From Stenotrophomonas sp. SY1 (GTDB lineage: Bacteria; Pseudomonadota; Gammaproteobacteria; Xanthomonadales; Xanthomonadaceae): a stretch of 64,000 nucleotides of DNA. Under the pieces are notes generated by a model, which worked only from the letters and a program-made list of their open reading frames with translations, was not told the DNA's origin and searched no databases. The stretch lies in assembly GCF_021202945.1 (NCBI RefSeq), contig NZ_JAJOYR010000001.1:1116001-1180000 (forward strand), read 5' to 3'. Positions 28,092-36,447 of the stretch are shown here, piece by piece (the first letter of the stretch is position 1; each line of letters opens with the position of its first letter). Position numbers and translations under genes: made by a program.

Positions 28092-29195
28092 ATGGCCGTT
28101 GATGTACGGGTGTTGAAGGAAGCCGCCAGCGGCGAACGTCGCGTGGCTGCCACGCCGGAAACGGTGAAGAAGCTGCTGGCCGCAGGCGCCAGCGTGCACG
28201 TACAACCCGGCGCCGGCAGCTCGGCCGGGTTTACCGATCAAGCGTATCTGGACGCTGGCGCGCAGCTGGATGCTTCGCTGGCCGAGGCGGATCTGCTGCT
28301 GTGCGTGCAGCCGCCTTCGCCGGCGGTCATTGAAGGTTTCAAACCCGGTGCGGTGCTGGTGGGTATGTTGAATCCGCAGGCCGAACCAGCGCGCGCGGCG
28401 GCATTGCAGGGCCGGCAGGTACAGAGTTTTCCGCTGGAACGGCTGCCGCGCACCACGCGCGCGCAGGCGATGGACGTGCTCAGTTCGCAGGCCGGCATGG
28501 CTGGTTACAAGGCCACGCTGATCGCCGCACAACTGGCACCGCGCTTCTTCCCGATGCTGACCACCGCCGCCGGCACCATCCGCCCGTCCAAGGTGCTCGT
28601 GGTTGGGGCTGGCGTGGCTGGCCTGCAGGCTGTGGCCACCGCCAAGCGCCTGGGCGCGCAGGTGGAAGGCTTCGACGTGCGCCCGGAAACCCGCGAACAG
28701 ATCGAATCCCTGGGCGGCAAGTTCCTGGACCTGGGCGTCAGCGCGGCAGGCGAGGGTGGCTATGCGAGGCAGCTCACCGAAGAGGAGCGTGCCGAGCAGC
28801 AGCGACGCCTGGCCGAACATCTGAAAGGCGTGGACGTGGTGATCTGCACTGCCGCCGTGCCCGGACGCCCGGCGCCGAAGATCATCACCGCATCGATGGT
28901 GGACGGCATGCGCCCGGGCAGTGTGATCGTGGACCTGGCCGCGGAAACCGGCGGCAACTGCGAAGCCACCCGGCCGGGTGAGACGCTGGACGTCGGCGGC
29001 GTGACCGTTGCCGGTCCGCTGGATCTGGCCAGCATGGGCGCGGTGCATGCCAGTGAGATGTATGCGCGCAACGTCTACAACTTCGTTGCGTTGTTCCTGA
29101 AGGACGGCGGGTTGAAGTTCGATTGGAATGACGAGCTGCTGAGCAAGACGGTGTGGCCGGCGCGTCCGGCCGGCGGGGAAATTCCGCCGGTGTGA
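28092..29195 (+). CDS. pntAa: Proton-translocating NAD(P) transhydrogenase subunit alpha, part 1
   Basis: A 367-aa NAD(H)-binding subunit (domain I) of the membrane transhydrogenase. It begins AVDVRVLKEAASGERRVAAT. The nucleotide fold is VLVVGAGVAGLQAVATAKRLGAQVEGFDVRP, and other blocks are SQAGMAGYKATL and IVDLAAETGGNCEATRPG. There are no membrane helices; these are on the separate pntAb gene. Start at 28092 by family alignment; the ribosome-binding site is weak. Oddly, pntAb and pntB lie 1.9 kb downstream, beyond an oppositely oriented sigma-factor operon. Confidence 0.92.
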   Translation: MAVDVRVLKEAASGERRVAATPETVKKLLAAGASVHVQPGAGSSAGFTDQAYLDAGAQLDASLAEADLLLCVQPPSPAVIEGFKPGAVLVGMLNPQAEPARAAALQGRQVQSFPLERLPRTTRAQAMDVLSSQAGMAGYKATLIAAQLAPRFFPMLTTAAGTIRPSKVLVVGAGVAGLQAVATAKRLGAQVEGFDVRPETREQIESLGGKFLDLGVSAAGEGGYARQLTEEERAEQQRRLAEHLKGVDVVICTAAVPGRPAPKIITASMVDGMRPGSVIVDLAAETGGNCEATRPGETLDVGGVTVAGPLDLASMGAVHASEMYARNVYNFVALFLKDGGLKFDWNDELLSKTVWPARPAGGEIPPV

Positions 29196-29586
29196 GATGT
29201 GCTCTGGCTGAGGTCGTAAGCCAGAAGCCAGATGCTCGTCTCATCCGCCCCTTCGAGGCACCTCGCTTCGCGCCCCCGCCCAGCGCAGCGCGCTGGGCGT
29301 TCGGTCTTGTACGAGCCAGTGGCTCGTAAGCAACAAGCCCTCACTCCGCAGACGGGAGAAGGGATTGGCATTCCTGCAACGGGTGGGGGATTCCAGGGAC
29401 CTGCTCGTCAGCCGGCGAGCCCAACGCTCACACAGCCTTCCCTTCTCCCGTTATGTCCAAGAAGGGGGAGTCCACCAAAGGGGCGGGGATTCCAGAAATC
29501 TGCTCGTCAGCCGGTGAACCCAAGCCTCCCTTCTCCCGCTCGCGGGAGAAGGTGGTGCGCAGCACCGGATGAGGGCGCTTTGGGAT
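29196..29586. repeat. Repeat island between pntAa and the DUF3106 gene
   Basis: No gene is supported in these 391 nt. It holds the second copy (29278-29344) of the 67-nt block at 13533-13599; a CCTTCTCCCGC hairpin at 29529-29552 (11-bp stem); and two imperfect copies of a block with GATTCCAG...CTGCTCGTCAGCCGG starting at about 29389 and 29488. Confidence 0.7.
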
Positions 29587-30018
29587 TCAGCGCTCTGCGC
29601 GGGGCGGCGGTGGATTCGCTTCCACCCATTGCCGACGCTGCTCCGGGGTCATCTTCTGCCACTGCTCGCGCAGCTGTTGGCGCTGATCCTTGTCCATGCC
29701 ACGCATCCTGGCGAACAACGCCTGTGCTTCACGACGCTGCTGCGGTGCCATGTGCTCGAAGCGATGCATGCCGCGCCGGGCCTGCTCGCGTTGCTCCGGC
29801 GTCATCTGCTGCCAGCTGCGTGCATGCTCATATGCGCGCTGGCGGCGTTCGGGCGCGGCGTTCCAGCGATCGCGCATCGGCGCGATCAGGGTCTCGCGCT
29901 GGGCCGGGGTGAGCTGGTCCCACTCGGGCAGCGGTTGTTCGGCCATGGCCGGTGCGCTGGCACAGAACAACAGCAGCGGCAGGAGCAGGCGGGGTGTCAG
30001 GATCTTCATGGTCTTCAT
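29587..30018 (-). CDS. DUF3106 domain protein, exported
   Basis: A 143-aa protein with a signal peptide (MKILTPRLLLPLLLFCASAP, cut near AMAEQ). Repeated 'W..LTPAQRE / MTPEQRRQW' units follow (PEWDQLTPAQRETL; WQQMTPEQREQARRG; WQKMTPEQRRQWVE), as in DUF3106. It is probably a periplasmic protein of the sigma-factor locus. The ATG at 30018 overlaps the stop of the upstream gene as ATGA. Role unknown; resemblance to CpxP/Spy-like helical periplasmic proteins is only suggestive. Confidence 0.8.
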   Translation of the reverse strand: MKTMKILTPRLLLPLLLFCASAPAMAEQPLPEWDQLTPAQRETLIAPMRDRWNAAPERRQRAYEHARSWQQMTPEQREQARRGMHRFEHMAPQQRREAQALFARMRGMDKDQRQQLREQWQKMTPEQRRQWVEANPPPPRAER

Positions 30019-30380
30019 TCCATCGCCAGGGCGCCGTCCGAACCCAGCCACAGGTACAGCTCGGGGCTTTCGTCGAACAGCAACGTGTCATCGGTGGTCG
30101 TGTCCTCGGCCATGGCGGCCGTTGTGGTGGGCACAGCCGGTGGCGCAGCGGTGTTGAAACGCAGCGCCACGGTGACGGCCAGCACCGCCGAACAGGCCGT
30201 TGCCAGCCACCAGCCACGGCGTCGCCAAGGCGAGGATGCGGTGCCGGTCGCACTGGCCTGCTGGCGCGCCTGTCGCAGCCGGCTCAGCGTGGCGGGCGAG
30301 AGCGCGCCTTCGGCGTGCTGCTGCAACTGCCTCAGCGCATGGTCGCAGTGTTCGTGTGTGGTTGTGGGCAGGCGGTTCAC
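30015..30380 (-). CDS. DUF3619-like membrane protein, probable anti-sigma partner
   Basis: A 121-aa protein with one transmembrane helix (WWLATACSAVLAVTVAL), a cytoplasmic N-terminus and an acidic periplasmic tail ending PELYLWLGSDGALAME. The GTG start at 30380 overlaps the sigma-factor stop (GTGA), and its end overlaps the DUF3106 gene (ATGA). Position and topology suggest it restrains the sigma factor; this is inferred from the order sigma-DUF3619-DUF3106, not from a known anti-sigma motif. Confidence 0.7.
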   Translation of the reverse strand: MNRLPTTTHEHCDHALRQLQQHAEGALSPATLSRLRQARQQASATGTASSPWRRRGWWLATACSAVLAVTVALRFNTAAPPAVPTTTAAMAEDTTTDDTLLFDESPELYLWLGSDGALAME

Positions 30381-30925
30381 CGCGTGGCCTCCAGTTGTTT
30401 CTGCAATGCGTCGCGCGCGCGCGACAGGTGGGTTTTGACCGAGCCTTCCGAACAGCCCATGGCCTTGGCGGTGGTGGCCACGTCCAGTTCCTGCAGCACG
30501 CGCAGGCTGAAGGCTTCGCGCTGGCGTGCCGGCAGTTGCCGCAGCGCCTGCACCAGCCGCGCGTAGGTTTCGCGCTGTTCGTGCTGCTGGGCCGGGCCTG
30601 CGCTGTCGTCGGCCCAGTCGATGGCGCTGTCCTGGTCCTGCTCTTCCTGTGGTGCCCAGAATTTCAGGCGGAAGCTGCGGCGGCGCTGCAGGTCGATGAT
30701 GCGCCGGCGCAGGATGCTCCAGAACAGGGGCGTCCATTCCTCGGCCGGCTGGTCGCGGTAGCCGAGCATGCGCTCCATGGCGTCCTGTACCGCGTCCAGT
30801 GCGTCATCGCGCTGGCGCAGGCCGGCTTCAGCGAAGCGGAACGCGCGCGGGCCGATGCCCGCCAGGAAGGCTTCCAGCGAGGCCGGTGTCGCAGTGGGCA
30901 TCAGGGGCGGGCTGGTCACCAGCAC
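30377..30925 (-). CDS. ECF-type RNA polymerase sigma factor
   Basis: A 182-aa sigma-70 family protein. Region 2 (DALDAVQDAMERMLGYRD; WTPLFWSILRRRIIDLQRRR) and region 4 (LRQLPARQREAFSLRVLQEL; AMGCSEGSVKTHLSRARDAL) are present. It should direct polymerase to stress or envelope promoters. A GTG start at 30925 has GGAG nine nt upstream; an ATG at 30901 is an alternative. It is first gene of a translationally coupled three-gene operon. Confidence 0.87.
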   Translation of the reverse strand: MLVTSPPLMPTATPASLEAFLAGIGPRAFRFAEAGLRQRDDALDAVQDAMERMLGYRDQPAEEWTPLFWSILRRRIIDLQRRRSFRLKFWAPQEEQDQDSAIDWADDSAGPAQQHEQRETYARLVQALRQLPARQREAFSLRVLQELDVATTAKAMGCSEGSVKTHLSRARDALQKQLEATR

Positions 30926-31059
30926 AGGGTAGCGCTCCGGTCGGTACTGGGGGTGTTAACGCGCGAGGGCCGGATTGGTTGACACCGCAACGGTCGCATC
31001 GGCTTTCCCGGCATGGTTATGATGCCGCACGGGCGGTTCCAGCCTCGGAGAGCACAGCA

Positions 31060-31362
31060 ATGAGCGATGGGTTCGTAGCGTTGTATATCTTCATGCTGGC
31101 GGCGATCGCCGGCCACGTGATCATCTCGCGGGTGCCGGTGATCCTGCACACGCCGTTGATGTCCGGTTCAAATTTCATCCACGGCATCGTGCTGATTGGC
31201 GCGATGGTGGTGCTGGGTCACGCCGACACCACGCTGGAAAAGGCCATCGGCTTCATCGCCGTCGCACTGGGGGCGGGCAATGCCGCCGGCGGCTATGTCG
31301 TCACCGAGCGCATGCTGGAGATGTTCAAGAGCTCAAAGAAGCCGGAAGGGAAGGGGAAATGA
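31060..31362 (+). CDS. pntAb: NAD(P) transhydrogenase subunit alpha, part 2
   Basis: A 100-aa membrane subunit with about three hydrophobic segments (FVALYIFMLAAIAGHVII; GSNFIHGIVLIGAMVVLG; IGFIAVALGAGNAAGGYVVT). RVPVILHTPLMSGSN is the family signature. It supplies part of the proton channel with PntB. GGAG lies nine nt before the ATG. The stop overlaps the next gene by ATGA. The partner pntAa is 1.9 kb upstream. Confidence 0.92.
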   Translation: MSDGFVALYIFMLAAIAGHVIISRVPVILHTPLMSGSNFIHGIVLIGAMVVLGHADTTLEKAIGFIAVALGAGNAAGGYVVTERMLEMFKSSKKPEGKGK

Positions 31363-31856
31363 CCGCGATGGCACCCGCTTCCGATGCACATCACTTCGAT
31401 GCGCGGCAGGTTTTCCAGTGGCTCAGTTACCTGCAATACCCGGCGTTGCTGGTGGCCCTGGGCTTCGCGCTGTGGCCCTTGTTCCACCGCATGCAGGGCA
31501 TGCTCGACGCCTACAACAATGCATTGCTGTATGCCGGCGTAGGCATTGGCATGTCCTCGCTGCAGGACCCGACCAAGACCCAGAACAAGGTGTCGCGGAA
31601 AACGTGGGAAGACCCGCGCAAGGGTTTGTTGGTGCTGTGGCTGCTGGCATTGCAGGCGCTGCTGTCGATCGTGCTGGGCCTGCTTGGCACGGCATTGGCC
31701 GATTCCACCGCGCTTTCACAGCTTTCGCTGGGCATGGTGGCCTTTGGCCTGGGCATGGTCGGCCTGCTGAAGACGGCCATCGAGATGCGTGAGCATCATC
31801 GCCTGGACAAGCAGGTGGGCACGGAAGACCGCGTTGTCTCGGAGGCGAGCGCATGA
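31359..31856 (+). CDS. Membrane protein inserted in the transhydrogenase operon
   Basis: A 165-aa protein I do not recognise. It has a hydrophobic N-terminal segment (YLQYPALLVALGFALWPLF), a conserved-looking soluble loop (GVGIGMSSLQDPTKTQNKVS, then RKTWEDPRKG), and two further hydrophobic segments (LLVLWLLALQALLSIVLGLLG; LGMVAFGLGMVGLLKTAIEM). It overlaps pntAb and pntB by ATGA on both sides, so its amount is set with theirs. It could be an assembly or accessory factor; no known transhydrogenase subunit corresponds to it. Confidence 0.75.
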   Translation: MTAMAPASDAHHFDARQVFQWLSYLQYPALLVALGFALWPLFHRMQGMLDAYNNALLYAGVGIGMSSLQDPTKTQNKVSRKTWEDPRKGLLVLWLLALQALLSIVLGLLGTALADSTALSQLSLGMVAFGLGMVGLLKTAIEMREHHRLDKQVGTEDRVVSEASA

Positions 31857-33289
31857 GCATGTTGCTGTTGGTGAAGACGGGTTACCTGGTGGCGGCCACG
31901 TTGTTCCTGCTGGGACTGCAACGGATGGCCTCGCCGAAGACCGCGCGCAGCGGCATTCACTGGGCCGGGTTGGGCATGTTGATCGCCACCGTGGCCACGT
32001 TCTTCCTTCCGGGGCTGCACAACATCGCGCTGATCCTGGTGGCGCTGGTGCTGGGTACCGGGCTGGCGTGGGTGTCCGCCAAGAAGGTAGCCATCACCGA
32101 CATGCCGCAGATGGTGGCGCTGTACAACGGCATGGGCGGCGGTTCGGCCGCGGCCATCGGTGCGGTGGAACTGCTGCGCTTCTCCGATGTGGCCGGTCGC
32201 GATACCAGTCACTGGAGCGCACAGGCCATCGCTGAACTGGCCGCGCGGCAGCCTTCGGCGACGGTGCTGGCATTGGCGGTGGTCGGCTCGGCGATTGGTG
32301 CGGTGTCGCTGTCCGGCTCGATCATTGCCTGGGCAAAACTTGATGGTCGCCTGGACAAGCGGGTCACCTTCCCGGGGCAGCAGGTGTTCAACCTGCTGGT
32401 CGCCGTGGCGATGGTGGTGCTCGGTGTATGGGCGGCGGTGAGCCTGCAACCGCTGGCGATCATCAGTTTCTTCGTGGTGGCGCTGGCACTGGGCGTGTTG
32501 ATGACCTTGCCCATCGGCGGCGCCGACATGCCGGTGGTGATTTCGCTGTACAACGCCTTCACCGGCCTGGCCGTGGCGTTCGAGGGTTACGTGCTGGGCA
32601 ACGAGGCGCTGATCATCGCCGGCATGATGGTCGGCGCGGCCGGCATCCTGCTTACCCGCCTGATGGCCAAGGCGATGAACCGCCCGATCAGTGGCGTGCT
32701 GTTCTCCAACTTCGGTGGAGGTGGCCAGGGCGCGGAAATCAGTGGTACGCAGAAGCCGATCGAAGCGGCCGACGTGGCCGCGATGATGGCCTTCGCCGAG
32801 CGCGTGGTGATCGTGCCCGGCTACGGCATGGCGGTGGCGCAGGCCCAGCACAAGATATGGGAGCTGGCACAACGGCTGATCGAGCGTGGGGTGAAGGTGA
32901 AGTTCGCCATCCACCCGGTGGCCGGGCGCATGCCGGGGCACATGAACGTACTGTTGGCCGAGGCCGGTGTGCCCTACGACCTGATCGCCGACATGGACGA
33001 CATCAATCCCGAATTCGCCACCACCGATGTGTCGCTGGTGATCGGTGCCAACGACGTGGTCAACCCGGTGGCCAAGACCGACCCGACCAGCCCGATCTAC
33101 GGCATGCCGATCCTGGACGTGGTCAATTCGAAGAACACCATCGTCATCAAGCGCGGCAAGGGTACCGGTTTTGCCGGCATCGAAAACGCGCTGTTCTATG
33201 CCGACAACACGCGCATGCTGTACGGCGACGGTGCCGAGGCGGCCAGTGCGCTGGTCAGCGAGTTGAAGGCACTGGACGGCGGGCACTGA
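31853..33289 (+). CDS. pntB: NAD(P) transhydrogenase subunit beta
   Basis: A 478-aa subunit. The N-terminal membrane domain has many helices (ITDMPQMVALYNGMGGGSAA; GADMPVVISLYNAFTGLAVA). The C-terminal NADP-binding domain III includes VVIVPGYGMAVAQAQH, HPVAGRMPGHMNVLLAEA, VIGANDVVNPVA and GFAGIENALFYADNTRMLYG. It couples proton entry to hydride transfer from NADH to NADP+. It is last gene of the pntAb operon, ATGA-coupled to the membrane gene upstream, and converges with an AraC-type regulator. Confidence 0.95.
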   Translation: MSMLLLVKTGYLVAATLFLLGLQRMASPKTARSGIHWAGLGMLIATVATFFLPGLHNIALILVALVLGTGLAWVSAKKVAITDMPQMVALYNGMGGGSAAAIGAVELLRFSDVAGRDTSHWSAQAIAELAARQPSATVLALAVVGSAIGAVSLSGSIIAWAKLDGRLDKRVTFPGQQVFNLLVAVAMVVLGVWAAVSLQPLAIISFFVVALALGVLMTLPIGGADMPVVISLYNAFTGLAVAFEGYVLGNEALIIAGMMVGAAGILLTRLMAKAMNRPISGVLFSNFGGGGQGAEISGTQKPIEAADVAAMMAFAERVVIVPGYGMAVAQAQHKIWELAQRLIERGVKVKFAIHPVAGRMPGHMNVLLAEAGVPYDLIADMDDINPEFATTDVSLVIGANDVVNPVAKTDPTSPIYGMPILDVVNSKNTIVIKRGKGTGFAGIENALFYADNTRMLYGDGAEAASALVSELKALDGGH

Positions 33290-33309
33290 GGCCTGTCGTT
33301 GTTGCCATG

Positions 33310-33336
33310 CTCAGCTGATGCTTTCCATCAGCTGAG
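33310..33336. terminator. Perfect 11-bp hairpin between converging pntB and araC-type genes
   Basis: CTCAGCTGATG and its exact complement flank a 5-nt loop; the hairpin spans the stop codon of the regulator gene. It has no T-run on either side, so a termination role for both converging transcripts is possible but not shown. Confidence 0.45.
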
Positions 33337-34228
33337 CCGGCGCGCGTGCCGGGGCAGGCGGTGGGGAGGCCAGCAGCGGACACTGGCGACGCACCTCGGT
33401 TGTGGTGCAGCCGAATGCATGCCGGAACGCCCGGCAGAACGCGCTTTCACTTTCAAAGCCCAGTGATTCGGCGATTTCACAGACCGACAGATCAGTCGTG
33501 CATACCAGTTCCCAGGCGCGTTGATGGCGCAGACGCGCCGCATATTCGCTGGGCGTTTCGCCAAACACATCGCGATAGACGCGGATCAGATGGGTGGGCG
33601 AGTAGTTGGCGATCGCTGCCAGACGGGTGAGGTCCAGGCGGTCGTCGATGTTGCAGCGGATCAGGTGCTGCACACGCAACAGCCGCAACAGCGTCTGGTG
33701 GCGACGCAGTGCGGTGCGACCACTGCAGCGATGCAACTGCTGATGCATTGCCTGCTGCTGGCTCAGCAGTGTGTCGCGCAGCCAGGTCAGGCTGTCGGTT
33801 ACCGCCGCGGTGTCATTGCCATCGGCAAACCAGCGCGTGCGCGCAAGATGCACCAGTGGGCGGCCTAGTTCCGGTGAGTAACCGGCTTCGCGTGGAATCA
33901 GACTGGCATCGCCAGCCAGCTTGCCGGGCAACTCGCGCCACAACTGCGCCGGTGCCGCCACGCATAACCACCAGCAGGGATTGCGGCTGATGTGCTGCAA
34001 CCCGCCATCGAGCCAGACCTGGAAATGGCGCGATGCCAGATGCCAGCACATGTCACCGCAACCAAGCTCAAGCATGCCCTGCATCACCAGCGTCACGCTG
34101 ATCCAGCCCAGTGGCAACATCAGGCGCGTGCCGCGCCCGCTGCCTACCACGACATGGACGTTCCCACTCTCGCGCGCTGGCACCTCATGCGACTGCGGAC
34201 CATGGATGTAGTGATGCTGGATCTTCAC
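33311..34228 (-). CDS. AraC-family transcriptional regulator
   Basis: A 305-aa regulator. The N-terminal half looks like a cupin-type sensing domain (IQHHYIHGPQSHEVPARESG). The C-terminal half has two helix-turn-helix motifs (LDLTRLAAIANYSPTHLIRV; LSVCEIAESLGFESESAFCR) followed by FRHAFGCTTTEVRRQ. The GTG start at 34228 with GGAG five nt upstream is preferred; longer readings run into the repeat/sRNA region. The inducer is unknown; it may regulate neighbouring genes at 34.6-40 kb, which is only a guess from position. Confidence 0.87.
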   Translation of the reverse strand: MKIQHHYIHGPQSHEVPARESGNVHVVVGSGRGTRLMLPLGWISVTLVMQGMLELGCGDMCWHLASRHFQVWLDGGLQHISRNPCWWLCVAAPAQLWRELPGKLAGDASLIPREAGYSPELGRPLVHLARTRWFADGNDTAAVTDSLTWLRDTLLSQQQAMHQQLHRCSGRTALRRHQTLLRLLRVQHLIRCNIDDRLDLTRLAAIANYSPTHLIRVYRDVFGETPSEYAARLRHQRAWELVCTTDLSVCEIAESLGFESESAFCRAFRHAFGCTTTEVRRQCPLLASPPPAPARAPAQLMESIS

Positions 34229-34394
34229 TTCGTCTCCGTTGCGGGCGTGTGCCGGCGGTGCGATGAAACAGCAGGAAAACGGGAACGCAGCAGCATTGAA
34301 AAGCAGCTCGCTGACATCGTGACGGCATGGGGCTGTAATGCTTATTTCAGTCGCCGGTGGCGCGCTGAAATGTGGCGATAGATTAGGGGAAAAG

Positions 34395-34520
34395 TGCGTG
34401 AAAAAAGAAGCCCGGGCAAGCCGGGCAGATCCGGAGTTGGCCCCGCTTGCCCCGTTGCTTCTAGGGCTGAGGAAGGTCTGACCTGGGAGAGAGTTGCCAG
34501 GGGTCCGGATAGCCCTATGC
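34395..34520 (-). ncRNA. Candidate small RNA ending in a rho-independent terminator
   Basis: In the 407-nt gap before the sulfotransferase gene, the minus strand has a good terminator (stem GCCCGG/CCGGGC, 34410-34426, then TTCTTTTTT). No minus-strand gene lies upstream to need it. Before it, TAGGGCT (34517-34511) pairs exactly with AGCCCTA (34468-34462). This encloses further helices, including CCTGG/CCAGG with a C/U-rich loop (CAACTCTCTC). The implied RNA is about 115-125 nt. Xanthomonas sX13, a similar-sized RNA with C-rich loops, is worth comparing; homology is not shown here. Confidence 0.45.
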
Positions 34521-34635
34521 TGCGTGCGTGCGGTTGCATACGACGTACCCGGATTTGCATTTGGATAGGCAGTGGTTGCGAATTTGCACGCAGCGCAGCT
34601 GCTTTCTTGTGTAACTGATGAAGAGGGTGTGAGTA

Positions 34636-36447
34636 ATGCCGGTTCACTTCGAGCAGGTGCTTGAGTGCTTTCAGCTGGGGCAATGGGAAAACACCGAACG
34701 ACTGGCCCGGCAATTGCTTGCCGATACGCCGGAATTTGTCCCGGCGCTGCAGGTGCTTGCAATGACACTCGCGCAGCAGGGTCGCGCATCCGAAGCGCGT
34801 GATCTGTTGCAGCGGGCTACGCAGCTGCAGCCGCAGTCGGCAGAGGCGTGGATCAACCTGGGCAACGCCTGCCTGGAATGTGCTGATCTGGAAGGTGCCG
34901 ATGCTGCATTCGGGCATGCGCGCACATTGGGTGCGGGCGATGAGGTGGCCTATCTGCTCGGCCATGGCCTGACCCTGTTGGGTAACGGGAATTACGTTGA
35001 TGCGCAGGTTCTGCTGAAGGCCGCATTTGAACGCGAGCCGGACGCGCCTGACGTCCGTCTGGCCCATGCGCAATGCCTGTCGGAACTGGAGCGTTTCGAC
35101 GATCTGGCGCAGTGCCTGCAAGGACTGGATGCCGACGCGTTGGACCAGCAGCAACAGCGCGCACTGGCCTGGTTGCTGGCGCAGGCGGGCAGGGATGAGG
35201 CTGCCTTGCTGTTGTATCGACGGTTGCTGGAAACCGCGCCGGATGATGAGCTGCGCATCCAGCTGGCTCTGCTGCTTGAACGGCTGAATCGGGTGGAGGA
35301 CGCGGCGGATGCCTTGGCAGCGGTAGCGCATCAATCCACAACGCCGATGCGAGCGTTGTGTGCGGCACGTGTGCTGCGCAGGCAGGGCGAAGCATCGGCT
35401 GCGGTGGCGGAGTTGAGCGCGGCGCTGGCCCTGCCCATGACATCGGCAATGCAGGCGCAGCTTCAGTTCGAACTGGCCAAGTGCCACGACCAGCAAGCGC
35501 AGGTCGATGCGGCGATGCAGGCGTTGGCGCGCGCACACTCTGCTGCGGCCGAAGCATTCGGCCAGCGCAGCCCCGCGCAGGCATCGGCACCGGTGCTGGG
35601 CTGGCTGCAGCAGCGCCTGCATAAGCCGATGCCGGCGTATTGGCAGACGCCCGTAGCGGATGCGCTGCCGGACGATCCGGTGTTCCTGGTGGGCTTTCCG
35701 CGCTCCGGCACGACATTGCTGGAACGCATGCTCGATGGTCATCGGCAGTTGGATGTCCTGGACGAACGACCGGCGCTGGAGGTGATGATCGAGCAGCTGC
35801 GTTCGCGGCAGGATTGGCAGGATGACGATCTGGATGCCTCGCTGGAGCGGCTTGCTCCCGCGCAGGTGCAACAGGCACGACAGAAGTACTGGCAGGAAGT
35901 AGGGCGCCATCTGCAACCGCGCGGCAGGCTGGTCGACAAGTACCCGCTGACGATGACCCGGCTGCCTTACGTGGCGCGCATGTTTCCCCGTGCCGATTGG
36001 TTGTTGCTGCTGCGCCATCCCTGCGATTGTGTGCTGAGCTGCCACATGCAGGCATTCGGCATCAACGGCGGTGCACTGGCATTTGCCTCATTGGAATCCA
36101 CCGCCCGCACCTACGCAGCGGTGATGCAGTGGTGGGACGAGCAGCGGCAACGCGCGCCGGCGCGCGTGCATGTGCTGCGTTACGAGGACCTGGTGCAGGA
36201 CGTGCCGGCACAACTGGAAGCATTGATGGTATTCCTTTCGTTGACGGTCGAACCGGAGCAGCTGGCTTCACACCATGCCTCGGCAGCGCGCAGCCGGCGG
36301 ATCAACACGCCCAGCTACGCGCAGGTGGTCAAGCCGGTGAATGCGGCCGCGGTGGGGCGCTGGGAGCGCTACCGCGCACATTTCAGCCAGGCCGCGCTGG
36401 ACGTGCTTGCGCCCTGGGTGACGCGTTACGGCTATCGGCTTGATTGA
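34636..36447 (+). CDS. TPR protein fused to a sulfotransferase domain
   Basis: A 603-aa cytoplasmic protein. Residues 1 to about 290 are tetratricopeptide-type helical repeats (WENTERLARQLLADTPEFVP; AWINLGNACLECADLEGADA). Residues about 350-600 are a sulfotransferase domain with the PAPS 5'-phosphosulfate loop FLVGFPRSGTTLLERML, the 3'-phosphate region LLLLRHPCDCVLSCHM and VLRYEDLV. It should transfer sulfate from PAPS to a protein, peptide or small molecule bound by the TPRs. GAGGG precedes the ATG. It converges on, and overlaps by 16 nt, the 2OG oxygenase gene of the adjacent TonB receptor operon. Confidence 0.87.
   Translation: MPVHFEQVLECFQLGQWENTERLARQLLADTPEFVPALQVLAMTLAQQGRASEARDLLQRATQLQPQSAEAWINLGNACLECADLEGADAAFGHARTLGAGDEVAYLLGHGLTLLGNGNYVDAQVLLKAAFEREPDAPDVRLAHAQCLSELERFDDLAQCLQGLDADALDQQQQRALAWLLAQAGRDEAALLLYRRLLETAPDDELRIQLALLLERLNRVEDAADALAAVAHQSTTPMRALCAARVLRRQGEASAAVAELSAALALPMTSAMQAQLQFELAKCHDQQAQVDAAMQALARAHSAAAEAFGQRSPAQASAPVLGWLQQRLHKPMPAYWQTPVADALPDDPVFLVGFPRSGTTLLERMLDGHRQLDVLDERPALEVMIEQLRSRQDWQDDDLDASLERLAPAQVQQARQKYWQEVGRHLQPRGRLVDKYPLTMTRLPYVARMFPRADWLLLLRHPCDCVLSCHMQAFGINGGALAFASLESTARTYAAVMQWWDEQRQRAPARVHVLRYEDLVQDVPAQLEALMVFLSLTVEPEQLASHHASAARSRRINTPSYAQVVKPVNAAAVGRWERYRAHFSQAALDVLAPWVTRYGYRLD

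Noticed and set aside
30979..31023. TTGACA/TATGAT promoter before pntAb
   Set aside because: The two boxes are 33 nt apart, too far for a sigma-70 promoter.
31796..33286. Minus-strand open frame opposite pntB
   Set aside because: His-rich shadow of a high-GC gene; pntB reading is unambiguous.
34441..34520. Signal recognition particle (4.5S) RNA
   Set aside because: A short CCAGGTCAG match exists on the minus strand, but the essential GGAA tetraloop helix is missing.
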